Below, one piece after another: positions 1-12,093 of a stretch of 64,000 nucleotides of DNA (position 1 is the stretch's first letter; every line of letters begins with the position of its first letter). The DNA lies in assembly GCA_965649825.1 (NCBI GenBank), contig OZ287706.1:434001-498000 (forward strand), given 5' to 3'. Below the pieces are notes generated by a model. It was not told where the DNA came from, did no database searches, and saw nothing but the letters and a program-made list of their open reading frames with translations. Both the position numbers and the translations under genes were made by a program. Origin of the DNA: Penicillus capitatus (taxonomy: Eukaryota > Chlorophyta).

Positions 1-739
1 CCAGTTTTGCTGTTTGATGTCGATATTCTCAACGCCGTTCCTTGAGGGAAGCGAGTGCATCTATGTCTGCAAAGCACATGAGTGGAAAGATGATATCGCG
101 CGGAAACCGTGTCAAGCTGTGGAGCGTATTGATGGATGTCCGAAGAAACAGTAGACGCAAATGTGGACGGATCCAATCTGAACGCACAATTAACTCCCAG
201 TCGCCTCCGTTGCGATACAACTTAATCCACTTCGCACGCATCAAGACCGCAGTTCTACGAAGAAGTCTTACCATCACCCCTGAAAGAATTCTCGCTTTGA
301 GGGACGGAAGTACCAGAGGAGGGGCGTTCGCTAGAGACAATCAGGTCCACTTCAAGGAAAGCAACTTAAAAGGATAGAGCATCATCTCGACCGTTCTGGA
401 CGAGAGATTCGGACATTTACGAAGTCCTTGTTCAACGTTTTTGGTGTACAGCCAGTTCGGCAAAAAATCATTAACAGAGTTCAAGAATGGTCAGTCGGTT
501 TAGAGAAGGTTTGTCCGCTTTCACTGCTCTGCGTCGGAGAGCTCGTTGCGACAAACAGAAAAAAAGAATGTGACGATAAACTTTGCGTCGTCAGGAGCAA
601 TAGTAATCTGTCTTCCGCCATCCGCCACATATAGAGAGCTGTTCCTAGACAACAACTGCACGAGAGGATCAAGTTTGTCTCGCAAAAACGTGTCGCGTTT
701 GGCGACACAGTCCTTGTTCGACGTACCTGCGTAGACGCG
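1..739. other. No gene recognised, downstream flank of S1-like/trefoil gene
   Basis: Overlapping open frames exist on both strands (about 100 codons near 29-377), but none has a recognisable domain, a signal peptide, or splice sites that extend it convincingly. The stretch from about 500 to 739 is the 3' flank of the minus-strand gene that ends at 740. Confidence 0.4.
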
Positions 740-3153
740 TTATGTCTTGATTGGTGTCGTCGCTGTAGTCTTGGCCTTGTAGCACCATGTATCCTTCTTG
801 TCTTCTGAAGTCTTCCACCAACAGCAGCCGTGCTCTTCGCACGAGTTTTGGTTGGCGAAATATCCTACAGTGCAAGACAGATAGCGTCTTCAGTCAACGA
901 CGAACTGAAGCGGAGTGGCAGATGCTGACCGCATGGTTCACGGGCGGCCAGGGGAAAGACTTTGCAGGTCTCTGGGTCGAGCTCTGTATTCGGATAGAAG
1001 CAGACCACATCCGAGAATTCGGATCTGTTGTAACAGCAGCCCCTTCTCTGGCATTCTTCTTCCGTTAGACGGCTCGTGCCTGTCCAGATCAGAGTCGAAA
1101 CGTCACATCTTCGGAATACAGACGACCTCATACTCACCGCAGTTACTTCTATGAAGATGATTCGCGCAGTACTTGTAGTGCTTACTAATCACGTAAAAAC
1201 AGGCAACTCCGTTTGATGTATCCAGATCTCTGCTCCAGCAGCAGCCTTTTGCCGCGCACATTTCCGGCGTCTTCTCCTTTCCTAGGTGTTCGAACAACGA
1301 TCGATGAGTGACACTGAGTGGATCGTTTACCGCATTCGTTAATGTAAGAACCTGTCGGTGGAGAACAGCCAAACGAAGTACCCGACGGATGGAGTGTCTC
1401 TGGTAAGACAAATGGACTGGGCTGCGGCGGTGGCTTTGGTGAAGTAACCGGACTAGGCCGCGATGATGACTTAAACCTTCTTGCAAGCTCCGCCATCAAC
1501 GCATCCTGGCCCTCAGCCGTTTGCGGCGACCCAACTTGTTCCGGAAGCTTTGCCGTCAAGCCTTTCTCGCTCGCTGGCGTTTGCCGCGACTTGACCTTTT
1601 CCGCAAGCTTCGCCATCAACGCATCCTGGACTTCAGTCGTTTGTGGCGACCCAATCTTCTTCGCCAGATCCTTCGACGCTTTCTTGCGCTCAGGCGTTTG
1701 CGCCAACCCGGTTTTCTTCGCAGGCTCTGTCTTCGACGCCCTCTTGCGCTCAGGCGTTTGCGGTGGCTGGTACTTGGCCGGTGGCTCCTTTTTCAACACC
1801 ACCTTGATCTTGGGTGTTTTCTCTGGCTTTGCCTTGCACACCTGCGAATACCGTGCGGATGTGAGACATCAAGTGTTGCTCTCGACACAGAATATTCATC
1901 AAGAGCAAATGAATGAAACCAGTTTGCAGATACAACAGCAAGCACTGCATGCGTCGAGAGTACCTCGAGAAATTTTTTGCAGACGGACAGGTCGGGCGGA
2001 GGTAGAGACGGCTTTTCATCTGGGGGCGTCTTGCATTTGCTCCGTTGAACTTTGCCTGCCATCACTTTCATCATCCAGTTCCTGTAGTAGGAAACGCTGG
2101 AGTAAGCAGAACAGGGAGGATCGCCAGATCCACCGCGATTTTCGTTGACATGATCGAACGACAGGACGCCGACCACCAGATCCTCAGACGGATATCCCTT
2201 GTCCAACTCGCAGGGCCAGTCGACCAACGTAAGAGGACTTCCGTCCAGACCTGAACAACAAGACCATCAGCATGGATCCACGCGAATCTCCCATTGGGCT
2301 GCTGGACGCACTCGCCCGTGTGCTTTTGCTATCTTCGCAGAAGCAGATCCAGCTGTCCATCGGGACACTTTTGGGTGGCTTCCGGCATCGATTATGTTTC
2401 TCCCGGTGGACACGCATGTAGCTTTGACCGCTGCACTTTGTCACGCCTTTTTTGAGGCCCCACCCAGGAGTCACCATCTTCGTCTCGTCGTCGTAGACCA
2501 TTCCCTCTCGAAACAGTCTTGGCAGTTCCAGGGGCGCCTGCTTATCGAGCTTGAGCATGGCGATGTCCGATCCCAGTTCGATTTTATGCGTCCAATCTTT
2601 GTGCAGGTATGCCTCTTCGACATGGAATGTCTACAGCACGCTTGCAGTCGGCAAGCCGAGGGCGGAATTGCGAGAACTGCGCCTCACCTTTTCTTCAGAG
2701 ATCGTGTTGATATCGTCGATGCCGCAGTAAATGACCGGATAGCAACCGACCGAGTTCTTCACCATTGGGTCGATGCAGTGTGCCGCCGTCACGACCCAGC
2801 GTCTGCCGACGAGCGTGGCGGTGCACGAATGCTTCCGGCTTCCGGCCATCCGAAGACTGCACAGGTAAGGGAATCTGCCTGGATAGCCCTCCATTTTGTA
2901 GCACATCGCATTCGCATCTTCTCCATCGCCACCGTCCGTCAGGGACAAGGCCTCTCTGACATGGTGACGGACGAGCGAGGTGCACGCGCTGCGTCCTCCG
3001 AGGTCTGGACAGCAGCGAACCCTACAGTCGACCGGAGGTCCTGTCGACAACGACGTCACCTGGGTGGGCGAACGACGGACTCGGCGCAGACAGCGAAAAG
3101 CACAGCAGAAGCGCTGCGAACCCCGAAACCGTTTTGGCCAAACGCAAAGGCAT
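740..3153 (-). CDS. Secreted S1-peptidase-like protein with Lys/Pro-rich linker and three trefoil domains
   Basis: A multi-exon secreted protein. It starts at ATG 3153 with a strong signal peptide (MPLRLAKT, then a Leu/Ala-rich core); an upstream in-frame ATG at 3177 is also possible. A phase-1 intron (3059-3005) leads into a chymotrypsin-fold domain with VTAAHC (His) and SDIAMLKL (Asp). The next intron is 2687-2631, and the domain ends near 2050 with a block like the S1 C-terminus (VGVLSF...YYRNWM). The catalytic-serine motif is not canonical. The frame continuous with the C-terminal block reads GLDGSPL, while a GDSRGS string in another frame lies just upstream inside what looks like an intron. 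Intron 1963-1842 precedes a low-complexity Lys/Pro linker with repeated QTPE/RKKASK-like units. Three trefoil domains (C-x-x-x-G-C-C) follow on separate phase-1 exons, with stop TAA at 742-740. It is probably a protease homologue that may be inactive. The exon containing the Ser region is the weakest part of the model. Confidence 0.72.
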
Positions 3154-4882
3154 CCCAGGCGAACGGAGTGGAAGCATGGATGCCTCGAAATCACGATGCA
3201 GAATCGATTCTGATGGCCTCATGTGAGGGATTCTCGACTCCCGATTCTGCTTCGATCTTGCTACGTCGACCTAGCGAATCGATCTCCTTTTTGGAACGGT
3301 GGCGAGTCGCCGCTCGATCTACAGCTTCAGCCGCAAGAACGAAAATCCGATGCTCTCGATGATCCACGTGGGCGAGATTCGTTCGTCCGGATACGCTTTG
3401 CAGAGAGCACATAGACTCATCGTTTGCACTGCGTTACCCTCCGTCGAACGCGACATACGGTCCTGATGTCTACGGCTCAGGCAGTCAGTCTGGCAGATCG
3501 ATAAACGCGGGCTGCTATGCTTTCGAACCCTTCACGCTTGGTACAGCGTCTTTGCTCTGTGCTCGTGCCTAATCGGTGTTCAACTCCCCTGCTGCGTGCA
3601 AAAATATCAAGTGGTAGAACTGTCAGCCAAGATGCCATCTGTTTGCTGACGAGAAAGCGCTGTCTCTGCAGCATAGGAGGTCCCTCTTCGTTTGGTGAAA
3701 TGCATTGGCACTGATTCATCCGCCTGATAGTCGGCTTGGATGCGTTCAGTCATTCGGCTGGTCTCGTTGCGTTTGTTTCTGCCGTGTAACAGATGAAATC
3801 TCTCCTCGCAGATGATCTGTTTCCCCGTCCACTCTATCACTCTTCTGGCGAACGACTCGCAGCTTCGTCCCTTTTCGTCGACAGCCCGCAGCCGCAGCGT
3901 TTTGCGACGTTCTCCGTTCGGTAAATGCTTCATTTTGGAATAGCAGTGATCTTTGCCCAACGATCGATGCCAAAGTGCTGGACGGCCTCGAATATCGGAA
4001 GAGCCAGTCCAAACGCGTCGGCGACGTAACCACAGCAGGTGTACGAGTCACATCACCCGTATACTTTGTCGTCGTTTAACCGGTCGACCGTTTGTACGCT
4101 TTGCTGACTGACCTTTCGTTGCCCTGCATGGCATAGTTGCACGGCAGAATCTTGCCTTGACTCTTCGACGCTGCATGCTGGACCCAGAAAACAGCAAACG
4201 GTCTTACACAAACGCTGAAATGACGTCGAGTCAGTGGTAGCGAGACTCGGCATGTTCTTCTGCGACACAGCCGCCCACCACAACTGATCCACACTTATGT
4301 CCGGAACGCCAGAGTGTGCTTGAGAACATTCTGACGCAACTGATCGCACACACACCCGCGGGACCCCGATCGAAGGCGTCTTATTGAAGCGCTTTTCGGT
4401 TTATTGTGCGATGAGATCCGATCTTCTGACAAACAGCGACACCCGGGCCTAAGAGTCGCAGGATCCGAGTGCTGCCTCCGTTACAGGTTGGATCACAGGA
4501 TCTCGATCGTGAATGAACCTAGATAGACAGAGCTTTAGCCGAGGAATCCTTCACTGTCCCATCCTTACATAGAAGAACGGTAGTCGCGTCACCCGACAAG
4601 AGGCAGTTTACACCGAGATGCGTTAAGGCTCCTAAACCGTACGAACACTCTTGGTGAAGGACGTGAGAAGAGTCCATTCTCAACCTTGATAATGCCGCAG
4701 GGAAAGGCGGGCCGTAGCCGAGCTGCGACTGCCCCGAATAATGATGTGACGGGGGCAGCGATACGCGGCGGAGCGGTCTTGTCACGTTCATGATTTTCTC
4801 CATCTGTGCATTCTTTGCGTCGTTTTTTGTGTCCCTGTGGTGACGCGACGTTTCTTTCCGCGTCTAGGTCGTACGCTCCCTG
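3154..4882. other. Intergenic, no convincing gene
   Basis: This 1.7 kb lies between the S1-like/trefoil gene and the first retroelement remnant. Minus-strand frames around 3480-4355 and 4519-4803 are open for about 100 codons, but they change frame without good splice sites. A short minus-strand stretch near 4080-4200 (CNYAMQGN) vaguely recalls the CNYxPxGN signature of CAP/PR-1 proteins; this is too weak to call. I see no promoter or RNA gene. Confidence 0.35.
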
Positions 4883-5079
4883 TCAGAGCGGTCGGCGCGT
4901 GGACGTTGTGTCAACCGCTGGGGGAGTCCTAACGGAAGGTCGATAACGGTTGCAGTCCTGCGGACCGGACAGGCTGTCCGCTTCCTGACATGACAGCGGT
5001 CCGTGGGCGCCGAAGGTATTTAACCGACTGTACGCGCTATGTAAGTAGTCTTGGATTTGACTCCTTACAGTTCCTCCGC

Positions 5080-7795
5080 CTTTGCTCATGCGTTTGCGCG
5101 CCGCGTGCGCGCAAGTGTCGGACGATTCCCCGTCATCCCCACCAATCGCCATTCCGTTTCTGTCCATGCCTAACACCAGTAGTGTTTGCGGGTAGGTTTT
5201 AATGGCCGAATGACAGCTTCCATTCACTGCAAACACTGCGGTTTCTATCGCTTGAGGCCACTGATTCTAAGAGCCGTTCAGAATTAGTCTGACTCTTTTT
5301 TGCAACGTTTGGATTGTTCTCTCAGCGATGGCGTTCCTCTGATCGTAGTAGCTTGGATACAATCTGATCTCGATTCCTCTGCCATCAACCCATTTCGTAA
5401 AGTATTGCTTTCTACTGAGCTGCATCATCGCCGGAGATTGTCAAAAGAAGACCGATTCGTTAGATCCACGACTGTCCAGCTCTTTTGTCACAACTCTTGC
5501 TGTAGTATCAAATGTTCTTTGAGTGGCCACAAATCTTTTGCACGGCATAAGCCCATTCGGGCCCTTCCCTTCAGGGCAGGGAGTAGTTACGGGTTGTCAC
5601 GACTGAGCTAGCCAAGACTTGTTTACCGCGATCACGATATAACTTCCATCAAAGGTCCTGCGAATTCGATATGTACGCTCTGACCCAGCTCCGTCATCAC
5701 TTCTTTATTTGGACTATCGCTTGCTTGTGGTGTTCTTGAACATGCGCAAGTTGGGCGTCTCTTCACGAGATTTTCAATCTGTTGTCTCACTCAGGGGTGT
5801 GTTCCCCATTCCATCTTGGTATTTTGATGTGTCGTTTCTGCTGGCCGATGTAACAGGTCGTAAAAATTCTCTTAAAATTGATACGGGCTCATCAGCTTCC
5901 TTGTCACAACTCCGAATCCTTGCCATAGCATTAATGAAGATATCTATGCAACTGGTGACCGTGGAAAGGCCCCGTAGTCAGACTCGAACGAGCATTGCGT
6001 ACTGAAAAAACGATGATCTGAGTGTTTATTGCTATCGTAAAAGGTCCTTTCCATGACTCTCGGAAAACTGAAGGCGATACTAGCCTCACGACTAAGACAT
6101 GAGTTCATGTCACGTAACTAGAATTTCCTTTCGCTTTGAAAAATATACAGTATCGTAATCGACTCTCTCTCTTTACTTAGTATACAAAAGCGAAGAATCT
6201 ATCTGTTCGGTCGGAAGGTTGCATATCCGAAAAGCTGCAAACAGTTCTTTCTAATCAGACGACCAAGGACATAACTTGGTCCGATGGAGAATCTCTTGTT
6301 AAGTCAGAAAAACTCATTGAGAGGTGAAACTACAAGGGAAACCCGATGGATGTACTTTCTGACAGTATCAAAAACTCCCAAAACAGAATGCTAATCCCGT
6401 ACACATGTGACGGTCTGACTTATAGGATTCATTCTGGATCGTATGTTCGTCAACAGGTAGTTCTTCCACCGGACAGAACATCCCAGCAAGGGCATTATTG
6501 TTCTCAATGGCTCAGTTTCCAGAACAGTGCTTTTTTATACGCAGACTGTATCGAGTAAAAATCTCAAACAATGTTGTCAACGATTTGTGAGCCCTTCAGT
6601 GCTGTTTGGTAAGCACAAGACATATATATATAAATGGCGATTTTTACATGGGACCCGCACATGAAATACCCCATAAGCACAAGACATATCTCGTGTAATC
6701 TATAGCTACATGATTTCTCAAAAGACACGTCAGTCGTTGATGAAATAAACCATGAGACGCAATAAAACGTTGAGGAGGACGTTCCACATATATCTTGCCT
6801 CCAAAATCAAATCCAAAGAGTTCGTTCTTACATTTCTGGATCTGATGGCAACGAAAAAACCCGTCGGTGATATCCGAGACCGCAAGAATTTCAAGATTTT
6901 GGGATAGTTCGGAGAATCTCTCGTGCCAATACAAAATCTGACCAAGGAAGGACAAAGTGCGAGTTGCGTTGACGAAGGTCATGTAACCATCTGATCGCCT
7001 TTCGTCCTAACCTTGGAAGATAAAGAGATGGGTTTTTGTACGCGCTCTTGCCCTCAGGAATCTCGGGAAAGTGACTAATCTTGAGGATTTTACGAAAAGC
7101 TTCGTCTATCCATCCTTTCGGAGCCGAATGGTCTACCGTAAAATCCACGCCAGAATTGGTATGGAAGGTTACTTCATTCAAACATCTGTCACTGTAAAAG
7201 CTAAGTTTTTTCGTGGCTTTTGGTGGTCACTCTTAATTTGGTTTCGAATGAAGATACTAGATTTGTAGGGTCTCCAAAGATCGAACATGAAGGAGGAAGG
7301 TTCGGGCTGCAATTACCGCAATTCGAGAAAAACAACGAAAGAAACACACAAATCTCTCCTGAAGATGATGAAAAATGTGAGAGGGGTGGATTTCCCTCGC
7401 ATGGCAAGAGTTGACAACGAAAAAAAACCTTTCCTTGAATCAACCAAGATAGCAAAATCGTTGGGTATTCCGTAGTCACCAGAAAGCATGATCTTCCTGC
7501 AGGCAAATGCACATCGTGCTTTCTCTACTCTTTCGAGCGACCGATTTTCCTCACAAAGCCATCTTTAGGTAAGGTAAATCGTGAGTAAAAACTGTGCCGA
7601 TCGTGCCGCATATCGAACGACCTTTCATGGAATCATCTAAACAGAAACCTTTCGAAGGGATTTTATTCTCTCGCAGACAACACAAAACCGAAAGTCGGCC
7701 GTCCAGTTTTTCGTTGATGAAAACGGGAAAAAACTCGAATCGCACTGCTAGATTCAAAAATCCAATATCGATCGAGAAACAGCTTCTATATGAGT
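5080..7795 (-). pseudogene. Decayed LTR-retrotransposon pol (RT to integrase), copy 1
   Basis: Read on the minus strand, the segment keeps the order of a Ty3-like pol but is broken by stops and frameshifts. About 7180-6900 gives RT connection-like text (VTFHTN.GVDFTVD...ISHFPEIPEGK), and about 6980-6890 gives SFLGQILYWHERF, like the SFLGxxxYxxRF of Ty3 RT. About 5815-5640 gives the integrase core start (SVHIEFAGPL, with Glu where the catalytic Asp normally sits). About 5430-5090 gives its end (YYDQRNAIAERTIQTLQ, then W-P-x-A and HSAIKTYPQTLL). The integrase assignment is firm; the RT assignment is by pattern only. It is a different family from the intact element at 19935-26750. Confidence 0.68.
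7751..7794. repeat. 44-bp direct repeat, left copy
   Basis: Nearly identical to 9675-9718 (one or two differences). The two copies bracket a 1.9 kb segment present in duplication copy 1 and missing from copy 2, where only one such sequence occurs, at about 19440. It is either the footprint of an insertion or the site of a recombinational deletion in copy 2. Confidence 0.8.
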
Positions 7796-7970
7796 GTCGC
7801 GTCGTTGGTGAACAAGCACACGCATTAGCGGAAGACTTTAAAACAGAATGACGTAAACAACGCAATTGTCCCCCTTTTATAGTGTTAGGGTTTTCATGTG
7901 ACATGTAGTAGGTTCTGATGTGACTTCCCTTATACAGTCGGGATGCCTTCATTGTGCTCATTTAGTCTGA

Positions 7971-8066
7971 CAGCTTCATTGTTAACTCATGTACATTGAC
8001 TGCTCAACAATGTAGACAAGTTCCAAGACTTCTTTCTAAGAAAGGACAAGAGTAAACTTTGACTCT
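7971..8066. repeat. Dispersed repeat, pairs with 29746-29832
   Basis: About 95 bp, beginning near CTTCATTGTTAACTCATGTA, is repeated with small changes at 29746-29832. The minus strand of this copy runs into the kinesin-like fragment. The nature of the repeat is unknown. Confidence 0.65.
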
Positions 8067-8374
8067 CTAAATGTGACAAACGTGTTCTCGACGCTCATCC
8101 AGCGGAACGCCGGCCTTGTGTTGACAGATCGCAATCGATGTAGCCTGTTGAACGGACATATGACTCGCCATGTCTGTTTTCTCAGATGACGAGTTCCATA
8201 GAAGAAAGAGAGTGCTGCACTTATGTTCGTGGGAGAACTGATAGACGTCGTGTGAATCGTTCTTATTGTGAGCAGAAACGCCCATAGGATGCCTCCGCAT
8301 ACTTCTATCATGTTAACGACACCAACGACGCCATTCCTCCAAAACACGATTCGAGAATGTGGTATTCTGAGCAC
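8040..8374 (-). pseudogene. Kinesin motor-domain gene fragment
   Basis: Two alternating minus-strand frames together recall the C-terminal half of a kinesin motor: NKNDSHDVYQF where NxxSSRSHxVF is expected, LFLLWNSSSEKT where LxLVDLAGSEKT is expected, then a segment matching the loop12/alpha-4 region, and finally FRESKFTLVL, like YRDSKLTRLL. Stops and a frame change show it is broken. There is no upstream motor, P-loop or neck in the window. It is probably a captured or relic gene fragment; the assignment rests on motif order by eye. Confidence 0.55.
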
Positions 8375-8751
8375 TCCGCATCTTCAAGCTTAACAGAGGG
8401 GAACTGATACAGAATCCTCATACACACATTGCCATCCAGTAAATCTGCGACATTTGGAAGAAGCGCATAAAAACAAGGCGGGGTCCTCTGTGAGCTATTG
8501 AGGATGACGGTGTTTTGGCGACGACACGCGATTGACTTCTCTTTCCTTCACAAGGGTGGCGGATAGCTTGAAAGGCATGGAGTCATCGCATGTGGCCAAG
8601 GTTCTAATTCCGGCTGCCCGGGATTTCTTCGTCGTACAGGAGAGAAAGCCGTTTTGACGTGCACGCACCGAACGTATCTCTATACCGGTCTTCAGCCACC
8701 AGAATTGTGCGTCTCTCCGGTGTCTCGCTCTGCTCAACGGCAGCTGTCGTC

Positions 8752-9065
8752 ATGTCGCCGATTCTGATTTTGATGTTGCTCACCGCTCACGCAGCCTTCG
8801 GCGTCGAACCGAACATTAAAGAAGATAATCGACACTGCAAGCCTTGCGGTAAAACTTGCTTCACTTCCGCCCTCATTCCATGTTGCGATTAGCATGTCCC
8901 TACATCACTGAGGTGCTTTGTATCCGCATCGGCTGTGTTTGGAAACCCTCGAAAGATCCAGATGTTCATTCTTGCTGCAGACCTGGAAAGCAGTTGAAAG
9001 GAAGCACTTCGTTTGGCGACGGTGAGATGGACTCCATCAACGTTGCTCAAGCTTGTCAGACTTGA
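8752..9065 (+). CDS. Small secreted protein with one divergent trefoil-like domain
   Basis: Two exons: 8752-8848 and 8893-9065, joined across a 44-nt GT-AG intron in phase 1. That is the same position and phase (after a CG at the end of exon 1) used by the other trefoil genes here. The start gives a clear signal peptide (MSPILILMLLTAHAAFG). The mature part has HCKPC, then a trefoil-like core in which ITEVLCIRIGCVW replaces TxxxCxxxGCCW and SCCRPG replaces the usual ACFYPN. One Cys of the GCC doublet is missing, so the disulphide pattern is atypical. The predicted protein is about 89 residues. It lies in the 1.9 kb segment unique to duplication copy 1. If the intron is not spliced, the first exon ends in a 46-residue Cys-rich peptide. 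Confidence 0.55.
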
Positions 9066-12014
9066 TGGAAGGATTCTCATCATCCGGTCGGCAGATGTCT
9101 AGCGAGATCTTTTCGTTTATTGACTGTCGGGAAGCGAGAAGCTTTGCTTCTTTAGCCGTATCAAACAAAAACCAATTCCACATACATTTTCTCCAGTGCC
9201 AGGATTTCCAATGTCATGCAGCGAGTCTATTCATCGATCGAAGACGTGGAAATTGCCAGTCGTTAATCCTTAAGCTGTTATCTCTGTCCAGCTCTGTTTG
9301 TGTTCAGATGGACCAATGCGTCTAAGAAATCGACGGATTCCATGTTATTATGTTGTGTTACGTATCTTTAATTTAATCATTTGCAACCGGAGACAGACCC
9401 TGACCTCATGCGATCGAACGGTAACGCTCTGCTTCATTGTCTAATGATGGAATGATCTCGAAAAGGAACCTGTAGCGTCGTTGAGAAGCAGACATCATTA
9501 AACAATAGAACATGTTCATTCCGAAACGATGGAGTATGTGCAGACCACAGAAAAAGATAATGCAGAGGACTGAATCGCCGATGAGTAAATACTTGCCACG
9601 CTTCTCAGGCTGTTCTTGAAGGACGTTGATTTTCATCTTCATGCAGCTGCTGTCTATGACTCATAGCGTTGTCAGATTCGGAAATCCAATATCGATCGAG
9701 AAACAGCTTCTATATGAGATGTCAGTGGCAATCCGCGACAATGCAGCGCCTAAATAACAAGCATCAGAAAACGCCAAGAACAGACAGCGACCACACTTTC
9801 GACACACTCAATCTTCACCTGGCCTAAGGCTATCTCGACAGAAGATAATGATCTTGCGGTTTTCACCACTTTCCTGAATATGATCTACAGTCTAGATGGT
9901 GCCTCGGGGTAGGATCTACGGTCCAGCAGGCCCCTCGTGATTCCTAGCCTTGATCCATGTCGCGGCACCACGGACGATATAGATAGATCCATAGTATGGT
10001 GGGCAGATCGGCTAGCCATCTGGGCAGTGCAGCACAGCCATCTCTTTGGATCTGGAAGCAGCCCTCATGCTGACAACGCGCAGCGACGCGTTCGACGTAT
10101 GGATCGGCGAACGGATCGAAACTGCGAAAGTCGACGCCTGCCATTTTCAGATCCAAATAGGGACTGTCTGCCGGACTTGCATGCAAGTGAAGAACGGAGA
10201 GGCGCGCGGGAGCGACGGCGAAGGACTCGCCGCCGGAATCCCTCCGTGTCGCGCTCCGCTCTGCGTTCGCCCATCCGCGTTCTCGCAACCCGGCGCCGTC
10301 GACCTGTCTTCGAACCGCCGAACGGGTCCCGCCGGAGAAAACGCGAACGAGCTTCCTCGGCCGCTCGAGGCTGACGTCCGAAGGAGGACGCGTAAAACGA
10401 GACCGGTGCAGCGTGATGCTTCGAGCCATGCGGTTTTGGAATCCGCATGCACCAGCCGACTTTGTGTTGCAGGCTGTACGACGCATCGTCGAGAGCTGCG
10501 CCGACACGAGGCGCGCAGGGCACGTGGTCGTCGCGTCGCACAGGACCTCGGCTCTCGGTCGTGAAGCGAATAGGTCGGCGCGGAGACCCGACAACGCCAC
10601 GGCGAGCAGGCGAACCGCGACGGCGCCGTCTGGATGAGATCGGAAGACAAGCTTCCGTCGTCTTCCGGTCCAGCGGTCCGGGAACAGCTGGAGTCTCCTT
10701 CCGAATGCGCCGCCCGAGGCAGTCATCTATGCATCGAAGCCTCGGAGTTCGGTGCAGGGGCAGACGCGGAAGCTCGAAGAAGGCGGCGGGTACATCCGCT
10801 GTTCAGATCGCCTGCACGAAGGTCAGCTCTTGCGTCTCTCGGTCTCCCTTTCGACGTCGTCGCAGATCTCTTTCTTGCCGGCGAGTCTGAATGCGCCGTC
10901 CATCTCGACGGTTCCGCCGCTGGTCGGTCCTGGCCAGGCGAGCACCGAGTTGCGTGGATGCATGGGACAGACAAGCCTCCCATGGCGAGATCTGGCCAGC
11001 TCACCTTCCGAACGCACGGGACTGGGTTTCACGTCCATCGCAGCGGTGACTGCGTTGCGATGAGAGGAAGGTGGGATCCCCATTCTTGCATCGATGCCCA
11101 AGGAGAGTGAGATCTTCTCGCTGCGTGCGCCGCCGCAGCCGATGTTATCTCACGACGATGGACCGAGGAGCCATCTTGTTCCTCGCCGACTGGCGTCGTC
11201 CAAAGCTCCGAGCCTCTGGCCGCGCTCATCGCAGACATGTCGTGGTCACTTCACGCCGTGCAACCGACCGCGCATGGATAACGGCAGTGCCGAGGTCTGT
11301 CTTCCGCGGCGGCGATCGGATGGCCGGCAGAGTGAGACCAGACAGATCGCATGTCGCGGCAGTGAGCAATCGACCGATCCGTGACCGTCGGGCAAAGGGA
11401 CGTCTCATTCCACAGGACCCCGGGCCTCGAGAAGCAACTCAAGGCACTGAGGTCGTCACGCCGCTTCAACAAGGGAGGGACAAGCGATGGCGGCAAGCAC
11501 CCGATGCTGTCATCGCCACGACAGAGTTCGCGGGCAATGGTTGCCGCGGCAAAGCTGCTGATGCCTGTCTGTGTCGCAGGGAATCGCCCTCGACTGCGTA
11601 TGCATGACCGGCTACCCACTCTCGAACGACAGACACAAGAGCTTCCCCGAGTTTCGTCTTTCTTGTGACGGCACGTCAGACGAGAGATTTGCTGCAACTC
11701 TCGGTCAATGGACAGGTAGACATCCGTGTGTCTGTTCGACCTACATCTGAAAAATGGGAACTGGATCTGGCGAACCACATCAGGGGAACTGTGTTGCTCT
11801 TTCACTGACTGAGACTATGCCTTTCCTTTCGAGGACATGGATTACGCAGCAGGCCAGTGCTCTCCGAAGAAACGTCGCCGCCGCCATGTTTTGCCATGAG
11901 CCCTGACGGTTGGCACAAGTTCCTCCGCCTACAATTTCTGCTCCGAATATAGAGGACGCGAATAGTTTCAACGCTGGCGTGGCACCAACGCATCAAAGCC
12001 TGCCAGTCGAGAAC
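9066..12014. other. Intergenic; duplicated GC-rich upstream block of trefoil gene A
   Basis: About 9066-9670 holds nothing recognisable; the 78-codon minus frame at 9406-9642 shows no domain. From 9719 to 12014 the sequence is GC-rich and open in many frames at once, but its paralogue at 26755-28590 differs by a 14-nt deletion (CGCCCATCCGCGTT absent from copy 2) and a 2-nt indel, which destroys frame conservation. I therefore read it as non-coding. It contains the empty target site of the LTR element (CTGT at 10164-10167). Confidence 0.6.
9675..9718. repeat. 44-bp direct repeat, right copy
   Basis: Right-hand partner of 7751-7794. Colinearity with duplication copy 2 (from about 19440) resumes exactly here. 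Confidence 0.8.
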
Positions 12015-12022
12015 TATAAAAA
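12015..12022 (+). promoter_or_regulatory. TATA box of trefoil gene A
   Basis: TATAAAAA lies about 79 bp upstream of the ATG at 12094, a normal spacing for a short 5' leader. It is conserved at the same distance in gene B (28591-28598). Confidence 0.75.
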
Positions 12023-12093
12023 CAGGTCCGCTGCGAATCCGAGCATCATTCGCTCTGTTTCGTCTCCCCGTTCGACAGCCGTTTGTTGATCCG

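Noticed and set aside
4053-4355. Possible CAP/PR-1 domain relic (CNYAMQGN) on the minus strand
   Set aside because: Only one short motif, no matching upstream His/Glu residues, and no splice model joins the frames.
9406-9642. Minus-strand ORF with LLIGDS...SAxQRRY recalling Harbinger-type DDE transposases
   Set aside because: Similarity limited to a few residues; no catalytic triad or terminal inverted repeats found.
9944-11640. Long overlapping ORFs on both strands (up to 260 codons) in the GC-rich block, duplicated at 26672-28244
   Set aside because: Paralogous copies differ by 2-nt and 14-nt indels that destroy every frame; no domain or codon pattern; best read as GC-rich non-coding sequence.
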